From Setoptus koraiensis (taxonomy: Eukaryota > Arthropoda): 64,000 bases of DNA. The stretch covers positions 1,984,001-2,048,000 of the forward strand of contig CM106585.1 in the NCBI GenBank assembly GCA_048013815.1, given 5' to 3'. This document shows, in pieces, positions 1 through 12,379 of the stretch. Under the pieces are notes generated by a model. It was not told the origin of the DNA. It did not search any database and was given only the letters and a program-made list of their open reading frames with translations. The translations under genes were made by a program, and so were the position numbers. Position 1 is the stretch's first letter, and the number at the start of each line of letters is the position of its first letter.

Positions 1-1198
1 TTTGTTGTTTGTGTGTCCGCAACACTGCAAAGTGTTGCCGTTGCTCATCGCCGGTCATCACATTAACTGCAACCAGAACCATATTGTGTTATTGCTTGCC
101 AACACATACCAACGCACAATTTGTTGAACGGCTTGCCATGGACATTGTATCACACAATTTGTATGGCATGGACTCCATGCCATGGAGGCGCCTCAGCGTC
201 CAACCGACTCTGTCCAACCGACTCTGTCCAACCGACTCTTTCCGACCGACTCTCGCCACCTGACCGACAGAGGGCCGGCGTGCGATAGAACGAAGCGACG
301 GCCGGTTGCATCATTGTAGTGGTTTTAAGCGCGCATCAATTATCAATTATCAATACACACACACACCACGGCAAGTTGGTTGCGCCAAGTCGAGTTTGAA
401 AGAGTGTGCCGTTCAAGACAAAAGGCTGGCTGGCACCATTGTGTACTGGCCGGTGAGCTCACGAGAAAGAAAAAGAATAAATGATAAGCATAAAGAGAGG
501 GGATAAAGAAAGAGATGCTCTCAGAGCGAGTCGTCTTAGCGGCCGCTGGTCGTGGCCGTTTATGAAAGGAAACTATTGGCAAGAGGCAAATTTATACTCG
601 TTATGTAAGCTTGCTTGCGTTGCGGCGCTGGCTTGTCGCTGCCAGTTGTGGCTTCGATTTGCGATTTTCGGTTCTCGCGTCTCGAGTCTCGATTCTCGGC
701 TCTTGATTCTCGGCTCTCGATTCTCAAAGCTTGATTCTCGATTCTTGATTCTCAGAGCCACTATGGCCAGTGCGAAACAAGCCAGCAATAATGCATGTTT
801 TATGCATCCCAAACGCTCGATGAGAGCCAACATAAAAGCAGCAGCATAAAGTAGCTGCTGCTGCTGCTCTAATCATTTTGCTAATTCGTTGCAACTTAGC
901 GCCATTACGTAACAACAAGCAAGCCAAAATTGCTCCCTATCTGCATCGCATTGCTGCCGCTGGCCAACGCAACCGGCTACCTGTTGCATGCGTTACCTGT
1001 TGCCTGTTACCTGTGTCCGGCGATGCTGGCGCTTGTGGCGAATGGCTGCGTTGCGCTGTTTTGTTGTGAGAACTTTAATAACAATCATCGCATACAATTT
1101 GATCCTTTGTTCCACTTTATTCTTTACTGTTGTTGCTGTTGTTTCTGGTGGCGTTGATGGCGCTCGCACAATTGATCTTATCGATAAGTTATCGCGCA

Positions 1199-1284
1199 CC
1201 CAACAACAACAACAACAGCAACGTCCACAACAGCAGCAGCAGCAGCAACAACAACAACGACAACAACAACAACAGCAACAACCG
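1199..1284 (+). repeat. CAA/CAG microsatellite
   Basis: An 85-bp tract of CAA and CAG trinucleotides. It produces polyglutamine, polyasparagine or polyserine open frames in different phases, none of which has other protein features. Confidence 0.9.
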
Positions 1285-2256
1285 CAAGCCGTGTATTGGG
1301 TATGTTACGGGCACAACATGCGCAATATAAATGTATATGTAAAGTTTAAACATTGCCGTTCAATTGTGCCAGCAATCAACAAGACAATATGCGCACCACT
1401 GACACCAGGGCACCCCGGCTGGCAATTGTTAGTGGCAACACAACAATACTCTCAATCTATGTGTGCCGAATGCCTATTAGCGAGTCACCTTAATTGAGCA
1501 AACAATCGCAGCCACCAATTACCTGTCGCTGTCTATAAACGGCGCCAAGAGCTCGCCAGAGCGAAACAACTTGCAGTTCGCATACTTACGCAAGTGGCTA
1601 GACTAGATTTACTAGACCTATATGGATTTATGTTTGTGCTGCGGCACTTTAACTCGGCTCACAATTGGCCACAACATTGTCGATTGTGCCAATTGCGCGC
1701 GACGCCATATAAATTGATCATTATCGGTCTGTGCCTGTTCGTTAACCGGTTAACGAGGCTGTGCCGCGGTGTTACATAAGTGTGCCCAGCTCGTCGACAC
1801 TACTCGCACTGTGTGCATTCTACCGTAGAATTTCTACGTGAATCATCATAGCGCGTGGCTCCGTCCGAGAGGCGGCGCTCGTTGCAGTCGCGTTCATAAT
1901 ACACGATCACGCATATTATATTGTTTTGAATGCGCTCTGTCATCTGCAACCACTGCATCTATCGCCAAAGCCACAAGAGGCGCGCGATGCGCACTGCACA
2001 CAGGATGTGCCTCAAGAGCGCTCCAGCCTAGACCTGGCCACCTGGTGGTCACCTTGTGGCCAGCTGAACAACGCTCAAGACGAACGCTGGAGAGAGGGCC
2101 TCGGCTTTATTTGTGAGCAGTGTGCAACGTGGTGCGCGTACACAGGCCACTGGTCAGTGAGCATACATGAGGGAATCTTCCAGTGGACGAGCGTGTGTGA
2201 CCATTGTACGCATTTATATATATTTACATATATTTATATATATATTTATACATATG

Positions 2257-2311
2257 CATATATTAGCGCGGATATTAGTGCAGATATTAGCGCGAATATT
2301 AGTGCAGATAT
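2257..2311 (+). repeat. 12-bp minisatellite
   Basis: About four copies of a 12-bp unit of the form gatattagygcr, following a TA-rich stretch at 2215-2250. Confidence 0.85.
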
Positions 2312-3183
2312 AGGGTGCAGTGGTTCGCCAAGGTCTCGTGTGCACCGCGCACACGGGCACAGAGTGCAGGCCGAGATTACGCGTGCTAGCTTGTGTGGCG
2401 GCGGGTTTATGCACTGATTGTATGGTTATATATGGTGCGCACAGTGTGCGTTAAATTAGTAGTTAACATGCAACAAGTAGCGTGTGCTTAGGCACGAACT
2501 GTGCCTACGCAGCGCGTCCATTTTAAGCCGATGGGCTGGTTGTGTGCGTCGGGCAGCGGAGAATGTTGTTAACGTACAGCAACGTACGGCAATCAGTAGC
2601 AACTCGCGCACTTGATCCTCACACCCTATACAGCACACACACACACACAAGCCAGACAGACTGTACATAATACAGCTAAAGTGCGTGCGTGCTCGTCTGT
2701 GTGTGTGTGTGTGCGTCCCATTGTAGCATGTTTGTCAGCTTGTGCGTGCGTGTGTGTGTGTGTAAAAGCTAGCATGTGTGCGCAAAGCTAAACGCAAGAG
2801 CTCACCTTTGGTGGGGCGCATGCGCACAGCTTACCTGTTGATTGTTGTTTGGCTTTGGGCATGCTTTTTCTGTTTCGGTCTGTATGTCGTTGGCTGTGTG
2901 TCGTGCTCTGTCCTATCGTTGTTGTGTTTAGTAGTCGATTTTATTCCAGCTGAACGCATCGACGAATCGAGATTCATTTGAGCATTATTGTTATTCATCG
3001 TCACTACCCTCAATCGAGGCTACCCCAAACCGAGGCTACCCCAAATCGCCGCTACCCTCAACCATCGATCGTCAGCCATCAATCGTGAGCCATCAATCGT
3101 CGCCAGCATCAATTATCAATTGTCGCCAAGCTACAATCAATTGTGTTCGCAGCAGCAGCAACAGCAACAAGCGTCACCTCAGA

Positions 3184-4694
3184 ATGGATTTAACCCTGAA
3201 AAAAGTGCAGCAGCAACAGCAGCACCACCACCTAAATCATCAGCACAACAACCATCAGCACAACAACCAAAATCATCATCACAAGCAGCAGCAGCAACAG
3301 CAATCGCCCGACCAATCGCCCAGCCAGTCGCCCCAACAGTCGCCAGCAATGAAAAAGGTGAGACAGAGAACAATGTTGCCCTGCTCCTATTGCAGCAAAT
3401 CCTTCGATAGACCCTCGCTGTTGAAGAGGCACATTCGTACCCACACCGGAGAGAAGCCTCATATCTGTGATTTGTGCGGCAAGGGATTCTCTACCTCAAG
3501 CTCACTCAATACGCACCGAAGAATACACACAGGCGTCAAGCCGCACACATGTGACACCTGTGGCAAAAGTTTCACCGCAAGCTCAAACCTCTACTATCAC
3601 CGAATGACGCACAACAAGGTAAATATCCCAAAATCGCTAATTACTCACTAATTAATTAACAATGACGTTAATTAATGTCACTCAAACAACCAACCCAAAC
3701 AAACAACCAACCCAAACAAACAACTAACCCAAACAAATAACTAACATGACGCAACAAATCTTCCCAATCAATCCCGATAAACAGGAGAAACCCCACAAAT
3801 GTACTCTCTGCTCTAAGAGCTTTCCCACACCGGGCGACCTCAAAAGTCACATGTACGTCCACAACGGCAGCTGGCCATTCAAATGCCAGGTCTGCAATCG
3901 CGGATTCAGCAAACAAACCAATCTCAAGAATCACATGTCTCTTCACACAGGTAAGTCTCGACCAAAATCGCCCGCACCATCGTTATCTGTTCCTAGCGAC
4001 ACTCCTAACATCCTATCTCTCTCTCTCTCTGTATAAATATATCTCTAATATATATATATATATATATATAGGTGACAAGCCCCACAAATGCGAAGTTTGC
4101 GACAAACGATTCGCGCTAGCCTGCAATTTGCGCGCCCACATGAAAACCCATCTAGAAGAAACCAGCAACAACACTACCATTACAACTACAAACATGTCAC
4201 CTAATAATCACGACGAGGAATCAAGCACCGATATTGATATTGATATGGATGACCACGAAGAAGACGAAGAGCACGATGAAGAGGAAGAGGACGACATAGA
4301 AGAGCCCAATGTACAGCCAGACATTGTTGCCCCAGACGACAAGACATTGTCATCAAGTAGACAGCAACAGCAACACCACAACCACCATCACCACCAGCAA
4401 CAACAACAACAACATCAACAACAATCACCTGATCATCATCATCCACTGCAACAGGCTGCAGCAGTAACTGCAGCGGCCTCTCAACAAGCTGCCGCTCTTA
4501 ATATGATGCAAATAATGATGCAGGCCGTTAGTAATGGGGCCAGCTTTTCGCCGCCATCATTACCATCAACTGGATCACCACTAGATGCACTTCATTTGCA
4601 ACATCATCTACAACAACAACAACAGCAACAACAACTACTAATGGAAGTTTATCGATTCTTTCCAGCGCTTGCGTCCAACTATAGATTTGATTGA
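3184..4694 (+). CDS. Six-finger C2H2 zinc-finger protein, probable nuclear DNA-binding regulator
   Basis: Three exons: 3184-3618, 3785-3950 and 4072-4694, with GT-AG introns of 166 and 121 nt; the joined protein is about 407 residues. It begins at the ATG at 3184 (MDLTLKK), just before a Gln/His-rich stretch and Ser-Pro repeats ([14 protein letters not shown]). Six classical C2H2 fingers follow: three in exon 1 with TGEKP-like linkers, two in exon 2, one at the start of exon 3. The linker between fingers 4 and 5 is the unusual HNGSWPFKC. The C-terminal half is an acidic Asp/Glu block, then Gln/His- and Ala-rich sequence, ending ASNYRFD. Such fingers bind DNA in the nucleus; the acidic and Gln-rich parts suggest a transcriptional regulator (inference). 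I cannot name the ortholog. The frame stays open across all junctions, so this copy looks intact, unlike the degraded copies downstream. Confidence 0.9.
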
Positions 4695-4856
4695 GACTTT
4701 AAAATGATAACAACACAGAGATAGTAATTAATAATAATGTAAAAATGTGAATGTACATAGAATTAATATAATATTGATAAATAATGTATTATAATTATAA
4801 AAATGTTGCCAACAATTTTTGTGTTCGGCAACCTGTTCACATTGCGTCTATTTTCT

Positions 4857-5113
4857 GTATGATGTTTTCCAGGTGAGACAGTCTCAAGAATGTCACGTCC
4901 GCATTCTCGGCGTATCAAACCGATACTCAGGTCAGATCGTAGGAAGGTTACGAACGTATTGATCAACTTGATATCAACCCGAGTATCAAGTATAGCAACA
5001 CGTGCAGTTGTGCGTCGGTGGTTGGCAGTCGTTGGTTGCAAGTTGCTGTTGCTATACCCACTGGATGGTGCTCAACGCCGATAGCCTGCAGCCGACAGTG
5101 TTGTCGTGATCGG
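4857..5113 (+). repeat. Dispersed duplicated segment, copy A
   Basis: Diverged duplicate of 12684-12886. Shared blocks include tctcaagaatgtcacgtccg and tatagcaacacgtgcagttg, and both copies end in gtcgtgatcgg. Copy B lacks about 50 bp found here (roughly 4907-4960), and the rest differs by roughly one base in seven by eye. This segment is the 3' flank of the intact zinc-finger gene. Confidence 0.85.
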
Positions 5114-5691
5114 TCATAGGCCCCACGGCCACGTAAAACAGGTCATGATCTTGTGAGCTACCTGTTGGCATATCTGCATTCTCACATCTGTGCTCAATCG
5201 AATACTCAATTTGATGCGACCTTTGATAATCAAACGTGATAATTCGTTTATTTCCATTTATTTCATCACACACATAGATAGTGTGAGTATATACCACATC
5301 ATGTATAGCTCATATCGTCATTTGTGATCTGATCGTGCGTCGGGATGCTCGATGAGACAGCTTCAGCTGAGTGCGTTGAGAATCCGGCTGCGAAGAATTC
5401 GCGACGACCACCACTGATCTGATTAGAACTGGAACTAGAATATGAACTTGAATCGGCGCACAGGTATCCCCATAGCATGCCACATAGCCTCTTGGACAGT
5501 GTTGTGTAGGAGAGCTGCCGATGAGAGTGGCGCCCAGATAGTGGTGACGCGTGTGTGGTTAATGGCTGAGCAGCCCGTGTCCGTGGTTGCAAGCCGCTGG
5601 CCAGTGGCTGAGATGGTCAGTTAGATTATTGTGACAATCTGACTTACACACTTGGCTACCGTGCTGCTCGATTGTGCCGCTTGGCAGCGGC

Positions 5692-5730
5692 GTTTGCGTG
5701 GTCCAACTATAGATTTGATTGCGACTTGAG
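5692..5730 (+). pseudogene. Fragment of the zinc-finger gene 3' end
   Basis: Positions 5701-5720 (gtccaactatagatttgatt) match the last codons of the zinc-finger gene at 4676-4695, and similarity continues weakly on both sides. This is a third trace of the gene's tail, beside the intact gene and the larger degraded copy at 9089-9896. It is too short to encode anything. Confidence 0.65.
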
Positions 5731-7139
5731 TCTGGTCTGTTCTCACCGCGGGCTCTAAACATTTGCGACCGACAAACAAAGTGATGCTATGATCCTGGGC
5801 TCGGGATGTCATGCGATGCGGGCTGGACAAAACGCAAAATGGTGCGTGTTATCCAGCAGTATCGGTGGCACTAGCAAAGTGAAATTTTCACTTGGAAAGT
5901 AATGCTTGAATTGTCCCTGAGTTGTTTAGTTGCGGAGAGAGGCAATTTGTCAGACCGTCAGACCGTCGGTCAGGCAGCATCATGAGCTACCTGTCGCTGT
6001 TGCTGCTGCTGCTGATGCTGTTGTTGATGCTGATGCTGTTGTTGGCGGTTGTTGATGGCGGCCACTAGTGGCTGACCTGGCAGCGAGCGGGGCAGCAGCA
6101 GTGGCCAGGGCTCTATGGACTGGTGCGTGCAAGTGTCAGATCTGGTGCAGACACTGCGCCAGACACAAACATAAATTGTGCAGCAGTGTTGCACCAACTG
6201 ACCATCATCTCACCTGTTGTTGAGCGGCAGTGGCAGCGACACGAACAACAGCAGCACCAGCAACAACAGCAGCAACAACAACGGCAGCAACGGCAACAAC
6301 AAAAAACAAGAAGCCATAAGAAGTGCAAAGATAAAACGGCGTGCTTTTATTGCGTGTCTGACATCAGTAGTTCAATTGGCGCTTGCGATTGCGTGCGATA
6401 TCTTGTTGTTTGTTATTGATATATTGGAATTACTTATTTGCCATTACCGCCATTAATGCTAGCCAGTCATCCAATCAGAGAGTGAGATCATTATGCTTCT
6501 GTTGCTGTCGTTGTTGCTGTCGTTGTTGCTGGCGCTGTTGCCGGTGCCACTGTTGCCCGAGTCGCCGTTTGTTGAAGACTGATATTACATCAGACTGTAT
6601 ACATCAGTGTGTGTGTGTGTGTGCGCGCATGAGGAGAACACTATGATCATTGCTCACTGACATGGTAGTTACTCGCATTTGCATGAAACATCTATTATGT
6701 GATACACGAATTATGTGCTCACCTGTGCGCTGCTCCCGTGAGCATTACACGGCCACCGATGACGTAATTGATGTTCCTCCGCTCTCTGAAAACTTGTACA
6801 ACTCTCTGTTGTGTTTGTAGACACAGGCACATAGGCATAGGCAGGCGGCCAGCGCACAGCAGAGAAGCCGGCCCGTGTGATTTATTCTAACCCAAAGGCG
6901 GCGCGCTGGCAATTAGTCAGCCTTGGGGCAAAGCTTGTTCGCTACTTTCGAGCTGGTTTGCTGGCGAACAGTATTAGTATCGCTAGTTTAGTATCGTTAG
7001 TGCGCTTGTTGCCGGCGCTGGCGTGTGTGTGTGTGTCTTATTCTACTTATTCCCACTTGCAACAGGCAAACTCGTACTAAAACTGGCATTCAAATTTATA
7101 TTTGTGTCTTGCGCTGCCATATTCAACTTGATTTCATAC

Positions 7140-7225
7140 TCAGGCTCGATTTGATCCAATCCAATCCGATCCCATCCGATTTGATCCAATCCGATCCGAT
7201 ACGATCCCATTCGATCCGAGCCAGA
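7140..7225 (+). repeat. Degenerate gatcc-unit minisatellite
   Basis: A run of ccaatccgat / gatcccatccgat variants, open in several frames on both strands because of its periodicity. Confidence 0.8.
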
Positions 7226-7628
7226 CTCCGTTCTGGGCAGGTCGTTCGGCCGGACACAGTATCGAGACCAAGAGCGACCGATTGGAGCGTCCAAAAATCA
7301 ATGAATCGACAGCAAGCGACAGCCAGCGACAGCAAGCGACGGGAATAGCAATAGTGGCAGCGGATTGTAGTTCAACTTGGCGAACTTGGCAGCAGCATAA
7401 GCGAGCGATGAGTGAGCGACGCAACAAGCGGCCACCGAGACGACGAAAAGAGAATTAGCAACTTATGCGTGCGTCTGACTAGTGAGTTTGAGTAGACATT
7501 GCAATCGGCAGCAACTGATAAGCAACAGGTTGTCTTAATGGGTCCAATTACGATTGTGTGCACTGCATAATGGCAAGTATGTATGGCAAGGTGGATACAT
7601 TTTTTACTTTGGCTGCTGGGATGGCTGG

Positions 7629-7667
7629 TCGCCGATTCAATGATCAAACTGATCATTGAATCGGCGA
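7629..7667. repeat. Perfect hairpin: 18-bp arms, 3-nt loop
   Basis: The left arm tcgccgattcaatgatca (7629-7646) and right arm (7650-7667) are exact reverse complements separated by AAC. Bases beyond the arms do not pair. The loop is too tight for a normal miRNA precursor. Confidence 0.95.
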
Positions 7668-8346
7668 GCGATCACACTGATTAGGCCCGCGAGATGAGAA
7701 TTGCGAGCCGTGATGCGGTTCATAAGTTACATGCTGCCGTTACTTGCACCACCACTAATACGCCACTACCACTGCTACCTGTGCACATAATGTAATGTAC
7801 ATGTAAATATTATTAATAATGTCAGATAGACACAACACTATATATAAATGTGTGTATCACATACATCAATATGTGTATGGCAAATGGCAATAAATAATCC
7901 ATCTCACAATCGCAAATCTTGAAATGCACAACACTGTTTGTGTGCAAGACCAGCTGAGTTTGGCCAATTATCGCCCCCATTTATTCACCTTGATCCGTGC
8001 ATGATTTGCATTGCTACACTTGTTGCACGGCAAGCTACTGGCGGGCTAATGCGAGCCTATGATCATAATCGCGATGATGATGATGATGTTGATGATGTCG
8101 TCGTTCTAGTATACGACTGTGTGTGCCACTGTGAATCACAGTCTGTGATAGCTGGCGATAGCTAGTGATAACTAGTAGACGCGACCACTACCACTGCCAA
8201 ATCAATTATGACGCCAAGCTTGACAACTTGCTGTGCTCAGCCGTTTGCGCAACAGCCAGTTGTTTCGCCGAGCATCGCTCGCGGCCAATGGCTGCTGGCT
8301 GCCGACTGGCTGGCTGGCTGGCTGGCTCGTTACCTGGCGGCTACCT

Positions 8347-8903
8347 GACTCTCGAATTGAGAGTCTCGACGGCTCGCTGGCTCGCTCGATAGCTCACTCG
8401 ACGGCTTACCCTTTGCATAAAACAACAGCCGTCGCATATTATCATTATCATTATCATTGCCATTGCTACTATTAATATTTTTATTTATATGTATGCATAT
8501 TCAAATTATTTCGCATTCGTATATTTGCCACTATAGGCTTGTGTCGTTGTCGAGCCACTTTGTGATTTGTGAACTGTGTGATCTGCGCCATTTGTGTGAT
8601 CCATGTTCACACAGTTGCCAATGTGTTGTCGTATGGTTGTGTGATCGCTCATTTGCTCGATCTCTACCACTAGAGATCGTCTATACACACACTGACAGTG
8701 AGCTATTCAAGAGCGCATATTCCAGACCGAACGCCGGCCGGCCGGCCGGCTCTCTCAGTGGTCGCATTCGGATCTGTTTGTGATCTGAATTAATAACCAG
8801 CCAGATGAACTTATCTCGCAATGGCATCTACGCTAATGAGATTTAATCCCAACCAAAGCCTTAGAGAGTAATAATATAATAACCATAATGGCAGCTAATA
8901 AGC
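8347..8903 (+). repeat. Perfect 557-bp direct repeat, copy 1
   Basis: Base-for-base identical to 12886-13442 at an offset of 4539 bp; I compared every line and found no difference. It begins at a gactctcgaattgagagtc palindrome, contains a run of CCGG units (8735-8749), and ends in cagctaataagc. The 108-codon frame inside (8457-8783) has no recognisable features. Confidence 0.97.
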
Positions 8904-9088
8904 AAACAACTAATCCTATCATCTCTCTCTCTCTCTCTCTGTCTGTCTCTCTTCTTTTTTCACACATCATATCGTAACGCTAATATTCACAAACATGTAC
9001 ATGGTACCAAATAACTAAACAACCGAGAGCAACATGTAACAACTGAACATGGACTTAATAACATCAAAATCACTCGAATGAATAAATA
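8904..9088. other. CT-rich spacer before the degraded zinc-finger copy
   Basis: Holds a CT microsatellite at about 8923-8952. No gene seen. Confidence 0.6.
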
Positions 9089-9896
9089 AGAAAAACCTCA
9101 CAAATGCGCTCGCTGCCACAACGGCTTTCCCACACCGGCCGACCTCAAGAGTCACATACGTACGCTGTCCACAATGGGAGCTGGCCATTCAAATGTCAAG
9201 TTTGTAATCGCGCTGCCAGCATACACACCAACCTCAAGAATCACATGTCTCTCTCTCTCTCTCTCTTCGAACAGGTAACTTTTGTCGTCTATTTCTGTCC
9301 ACGCTGTTTACTCTACGCCCTGACATGTACGGCCCGCCGGCTCAATCACTGCTGCCGTTGTTGTTGTTGTTGGCCTGTTTTTAACCGGTCACACAAACTT
9401 TTGCCACTGACCACTCATCGGATAGTCGTCCATCCGGACCAATTGCTCAACAAGACCACTCTGCCAGAGGGACTGCACACGCATCGTCACCTGAGCTCGC
9501 TGGCCAATAAACCAACAAACAAGCATGCACCTGTTGTGTTTTACTGGTAACTATTCGCGCGCAATATTTTACAATAGTTTCCCGCTGTGAACCACGACCA
9601 TCTCGTCTGTCAGCAACGTAACCTCGGCCCGTCAACAAAAGCACCTCATCTACAGCCTACATTGATTGAGTCTATTTTTAGTTGATCTAATAATATTCTG
9701 ATCCTATCTCACCGTTCGTCTACGCACCCTCGTCTTCATCAATGTGTCTATTATAGGTGACAAGCCACACAAATGCGAATCGTTTGCGACAAGCGATCAT
9801 CTAATCGACACTATCGACAGCAACACCACGAGCGGCAACATCCACTGATGCGAGTTCATCAATTCTTACCGGCGTTGCGCCTAACTATAGATTGAA
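9089..9896 (+). pseudogene. Degraded copy of the zinc-finger gene (exons 2-3)
   Basis: 9089-9250 matches exon 2 of the intact gene (fingers 4 and 5: cacaaatgcgctcgctgcca, gagctggccattcaaatgtc, aacctcaagaatcacatgtc). It has frame-breaking indels and loses finger cysteines, and a CT expansion replaces the end of finger 5. A donor-like acaggtaact follows. 9756-9800 matches the start of exon 3 with its acceptor (ttataggtgacaagccacac). The middle of exon 3 (acidic and Gln-rich parts) is missing, and 9848-9896 matches the gene's last codons. Because an intron lies between the two exon matches, this is a DNA-level duplication and not a retrocopy. Exon 1 is absent. Similarity continues into the 3' flank to about 10016. 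No functional protein is expected. Confidence 0.88.
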
Positions 9897-10884
9897 TACT
9901 GGTTAATTTACTAATGTAATGTAGAAAAAAAAGTAAATGTACAAAAAATGATAATTTTGTATCACGAAAAAAATGTTTCGAACGATTTTTTGTTCGGCAA
10001 CTGGTTCAAATTGCGCGCAATTTATATTGCGCTTCCCTCTCGTAAGAAGTGCTAGCGATTGTTCTGTGGGTATGATAAAGGTTATCAATGTTGTATTGTG
10101 CAGACTGTTCACGCTGTAGCCTGTGCCATCTACAGTTGAATAGCAGAAATAGTTGTTCGTGTGCTTGCGTGCGGTTTGTGTGGTGCTGTGATTGCGCGCG
10201 CAATATGAGTCACATCGACCCGTCGATAATGTCAGGCGATGCTTGTATTGGGCACCGCAGCGGCGTTTCGTGAAAGTATCGCTTCACCGACGCACAATAC
10301 TATTAGCCTGAGATTTTCTTTGCCGGCGTCGCGGTTCTTTCGCTGATAAATCACTTCATCGATGCTCAATTTCTTGATAATATTGACATGCATTCACGGC
10401 CAGACGCATGGCAGTAATAGTGTAACAGTGTCGACGAAAGCACAACGTCGACGAACTGATACACGGCCACATGTCCGATGCTGTGCAGTTAGGAACACGA
10501 GCAATTTTGTGCTGCGTGTGCACAGAGTTGCGGCACCGTCAGTAGAGTGCGGGTGCTTTGTGGAATTGCTCGTTGTAAATATAGTGAGTTGTGAGCCGAG
10601 CTTCAGTTATTTGTTATAGCAGCAACAGTATAGAAGATTATGGTCACCGTATAGACATTTCAGCATATAAACATATAAACATCATACATTGTACGTTATT
10701 TACAAACTATATACGATAATATAATCTACAATTCGTCCTATCGAGATACATGTAATAGAGGAGTGTGCCCACCCCCGCCCCCCTTCATTCATTCACAAAA
10801 ATATATATATATAAATATATATATTCATTTTGGAGCTGCCTGAAATAGCTTTGATATCTCAACTTGAGAGACGCCTGGCTCCAC
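9897..10884. other. Non-coding region before the CECR2-like fragment
   Basis: 9900-10016 is a diverged copy of the zinc-finger 3' flank (shared ttcggcaac and attgcg blocks). From about 10020 on there is no counterpart in copy A. A C-rich patch (10770-10785) and TA-rich stretch (10798-10830) precede the CECR2-like exon 1. No other gene is supported. Confidence 0.6.
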
Positions 10885-12379
10885 ATGGAAGAGGTGCGTA
10901 CCTATTGGCAGGTGGCCAATGTATCTTATTTTTGCACTCTATTTAGGAGGACTTTCAAATTGCCAGAGTTTGATTTTCAGGATCTCGAAATTGCGTTTGT
11001 GAGCCCAATACCCGAATACAAGGACATTATTGATTTGGAGTCGGAGCAACAGCTCGATCATTTTCACCTTTTAGTTAAACTATCCATAGCACTACTCAAG
11101 CCACATTACAGCACTCGTCTGAGGTAAGCCCCCAATGATAAATGTTGCATGTGGAAATATCACTATTGATGCATCTCAGCATGTACCCAATATGATCAAT
11201 TTTCACTACGACCAACATACAGTCTCATCATATGATATCCGTCACGCCGACATTGTTAATCTCAATCGGCTAATCTAGTTTACATATATTATATTAAAAT
11301 TCCATTCTCACACCATACACAGCTACGCCAACTGGGAAAATTACCTCCGTAAATTCTTGGACAAACAATATGAGGAGGCCGAGAACAGGCGATCTCCGTT
11401 CCGAGTGCCCCTGTTGTCGCAGGATGGAGTGGAACTGATCAAGAATCTTACTTTCAATGAAATACCCCTAGGAGAAAAGATAGAAATAATAAATTCTTTA
11501 TGTGATTACAGATTGCGTTGCGATGATGCTGCCGATGCTCTCAAAGAATTCTCGCCGGACGATCTTAGATTGGAGAGTATTGGAGAAGATTCAAATGGTT
11601 TCATTTATTGGTACTTTTGTGGATGTCGCCTGTACAGAGAGGACAGAGAGGCCTCACACGAAATTATTAGGAGAACTTTTCGCACCGCTGAACTCAAATT
11701 TAGACTCTTGCAGTTGGAGAAACAACGTATTTTCAAGGAACAAGAAGAAAGGAGAAAAGCAAAACAATTGCTGGCGAAACAATTAGCAGCCGAAGCTAGA
11801 GAACAAAGTTTAAAAATTAAATTGCAACAGGACCAACAAGAGCAAGATCAAAAGCCTAAAATTAAAAAACAAAAACCAACAACGCCGAGAGCTGGCGTAA
11901 GAACTGGGCTACGTGAACGACGCTCCACGTCCACCGGTGGTAACTCATTAAATCCTACCTCAAGCACTCCTATTCAAAACGGTGATACCAAGAATAACAC
12001 GAAACACAAACAAGCAACACAGCAACAACAACCCCAGCTACCTAAGAAGAGCCCCGAAGAGTTATGCCGCGAAGAACTTGAAAATAATCTCATCTCTCTG
12101 GAAGATCGTACCGCTGCCTGGAATGTTGTTTGCGATTCAATTGAAGAGTGGGAAAGCTTTGTAGAAGAACTGAGCAAGAGTAAACAGCGCTCCGATAAGA
12201 TTCTCCTTAATTTAGTCGAACAGGAGCTTTTACCCAGGGTTCGTAATATATATACTAGGAAAATTCAAGAAATTAGGCGACGTGAAAAGGAACTGATTTT
12301 GGCGCTTATGCCAAGACGTGTATCTTCTAGGATGGTTTGTAAGAAAACAATCCTTGAGGATGACTATATATTGACATGA
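10885..12379 (+). CDS. CECR2: CECR2-like chromatin-remodelling subunit, N-terminal fragment without bromodomain
   Basis: Exon 1 is 10885-11123 and exon 2 runs from 11323 (intron 199 nt); joined frame about 431 residues. I chose the ATG at 10885 because MEEVRTYWQVANVSYFC aligns with the known CECR2 N-terminus (W-x-V-x-x-x-x-x-FC, then LFR.TF.LP.F...LE). Exon 2 carries the DDT/WHIM-like core: EIINSLCDYRLRCDDAADAL and GEDSNGFIYWYFCGCRLYRE, both hallmarks of CECR2. A Lys/Gln/Glu-rich coiled stretch and a segment matching 'EWESFVEEL...LLNLVEQELLPRV' follow. CECR2 pairs with ISWI-type ATPases in the nucleus (family knowledge). The frame ends at 12379 with no bromodomain. A strong donor (GTAAGA) at 12339 suggests exon 2 normally splices onward, so this is probably a 5' gene fragment whose remaining exons are absent from the window. 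Confidence 0.82.

Larger units (their letters stand above)
1..3183. other. Non-coding upstream region of the zinc-finger gene, simple-repeat rich
   Basis: I see no supportable gene here. The stretch holds a run of about four 13-bp units at 200-254 (unit around ccaaccgactctg), a run of gattctcgg-like units at 665-760, a CAA/CAG tract at 1199-1283, TA-rich and 12-bp repeats at 2215-2311, GT tracts at 2696-2762, and a degenerate run of ctaccccaaatcg-like units at 3015-3100. Open frames here are repeat-driven or short. Any promoter of the zinc-finger gene should lie in this stretch, but no convincing TATA/initiator pair could be fixed. Confidence 0.7.
4695..8346. other. Non-coding region downstream of the zinc-finger gene
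   Basis: No gene is supported. Directly after the stop comes an AT-rich 3' flank (4695-4850). The segment 4700-4850 has a diverged copy near 9900-10016, and 4857-5113 has one at 12684-12886. Other contents: a fragment of the zinc-finger 3' end at about 5692-5730, CAG/CAA-like tracts at 5994-6050 and 6238-6300, a degenerate repeat of ccaatccgat-type units at 7140-7225, and a perfect hairpin at 7629-7667. Confidence 0.7.

Noticed and set aside
988-1497. 169-codon open frame with polyglutamine
   Set aside because: Driven by the CAA/CAG microsatellite; no start context, domain or conserved residues.
2988-3410. Alternative frame over zinc-finger exon 1
   Set aside because: Shadow of the real frame, which encodes perfect C2H2 fingers with proper splice junctions.
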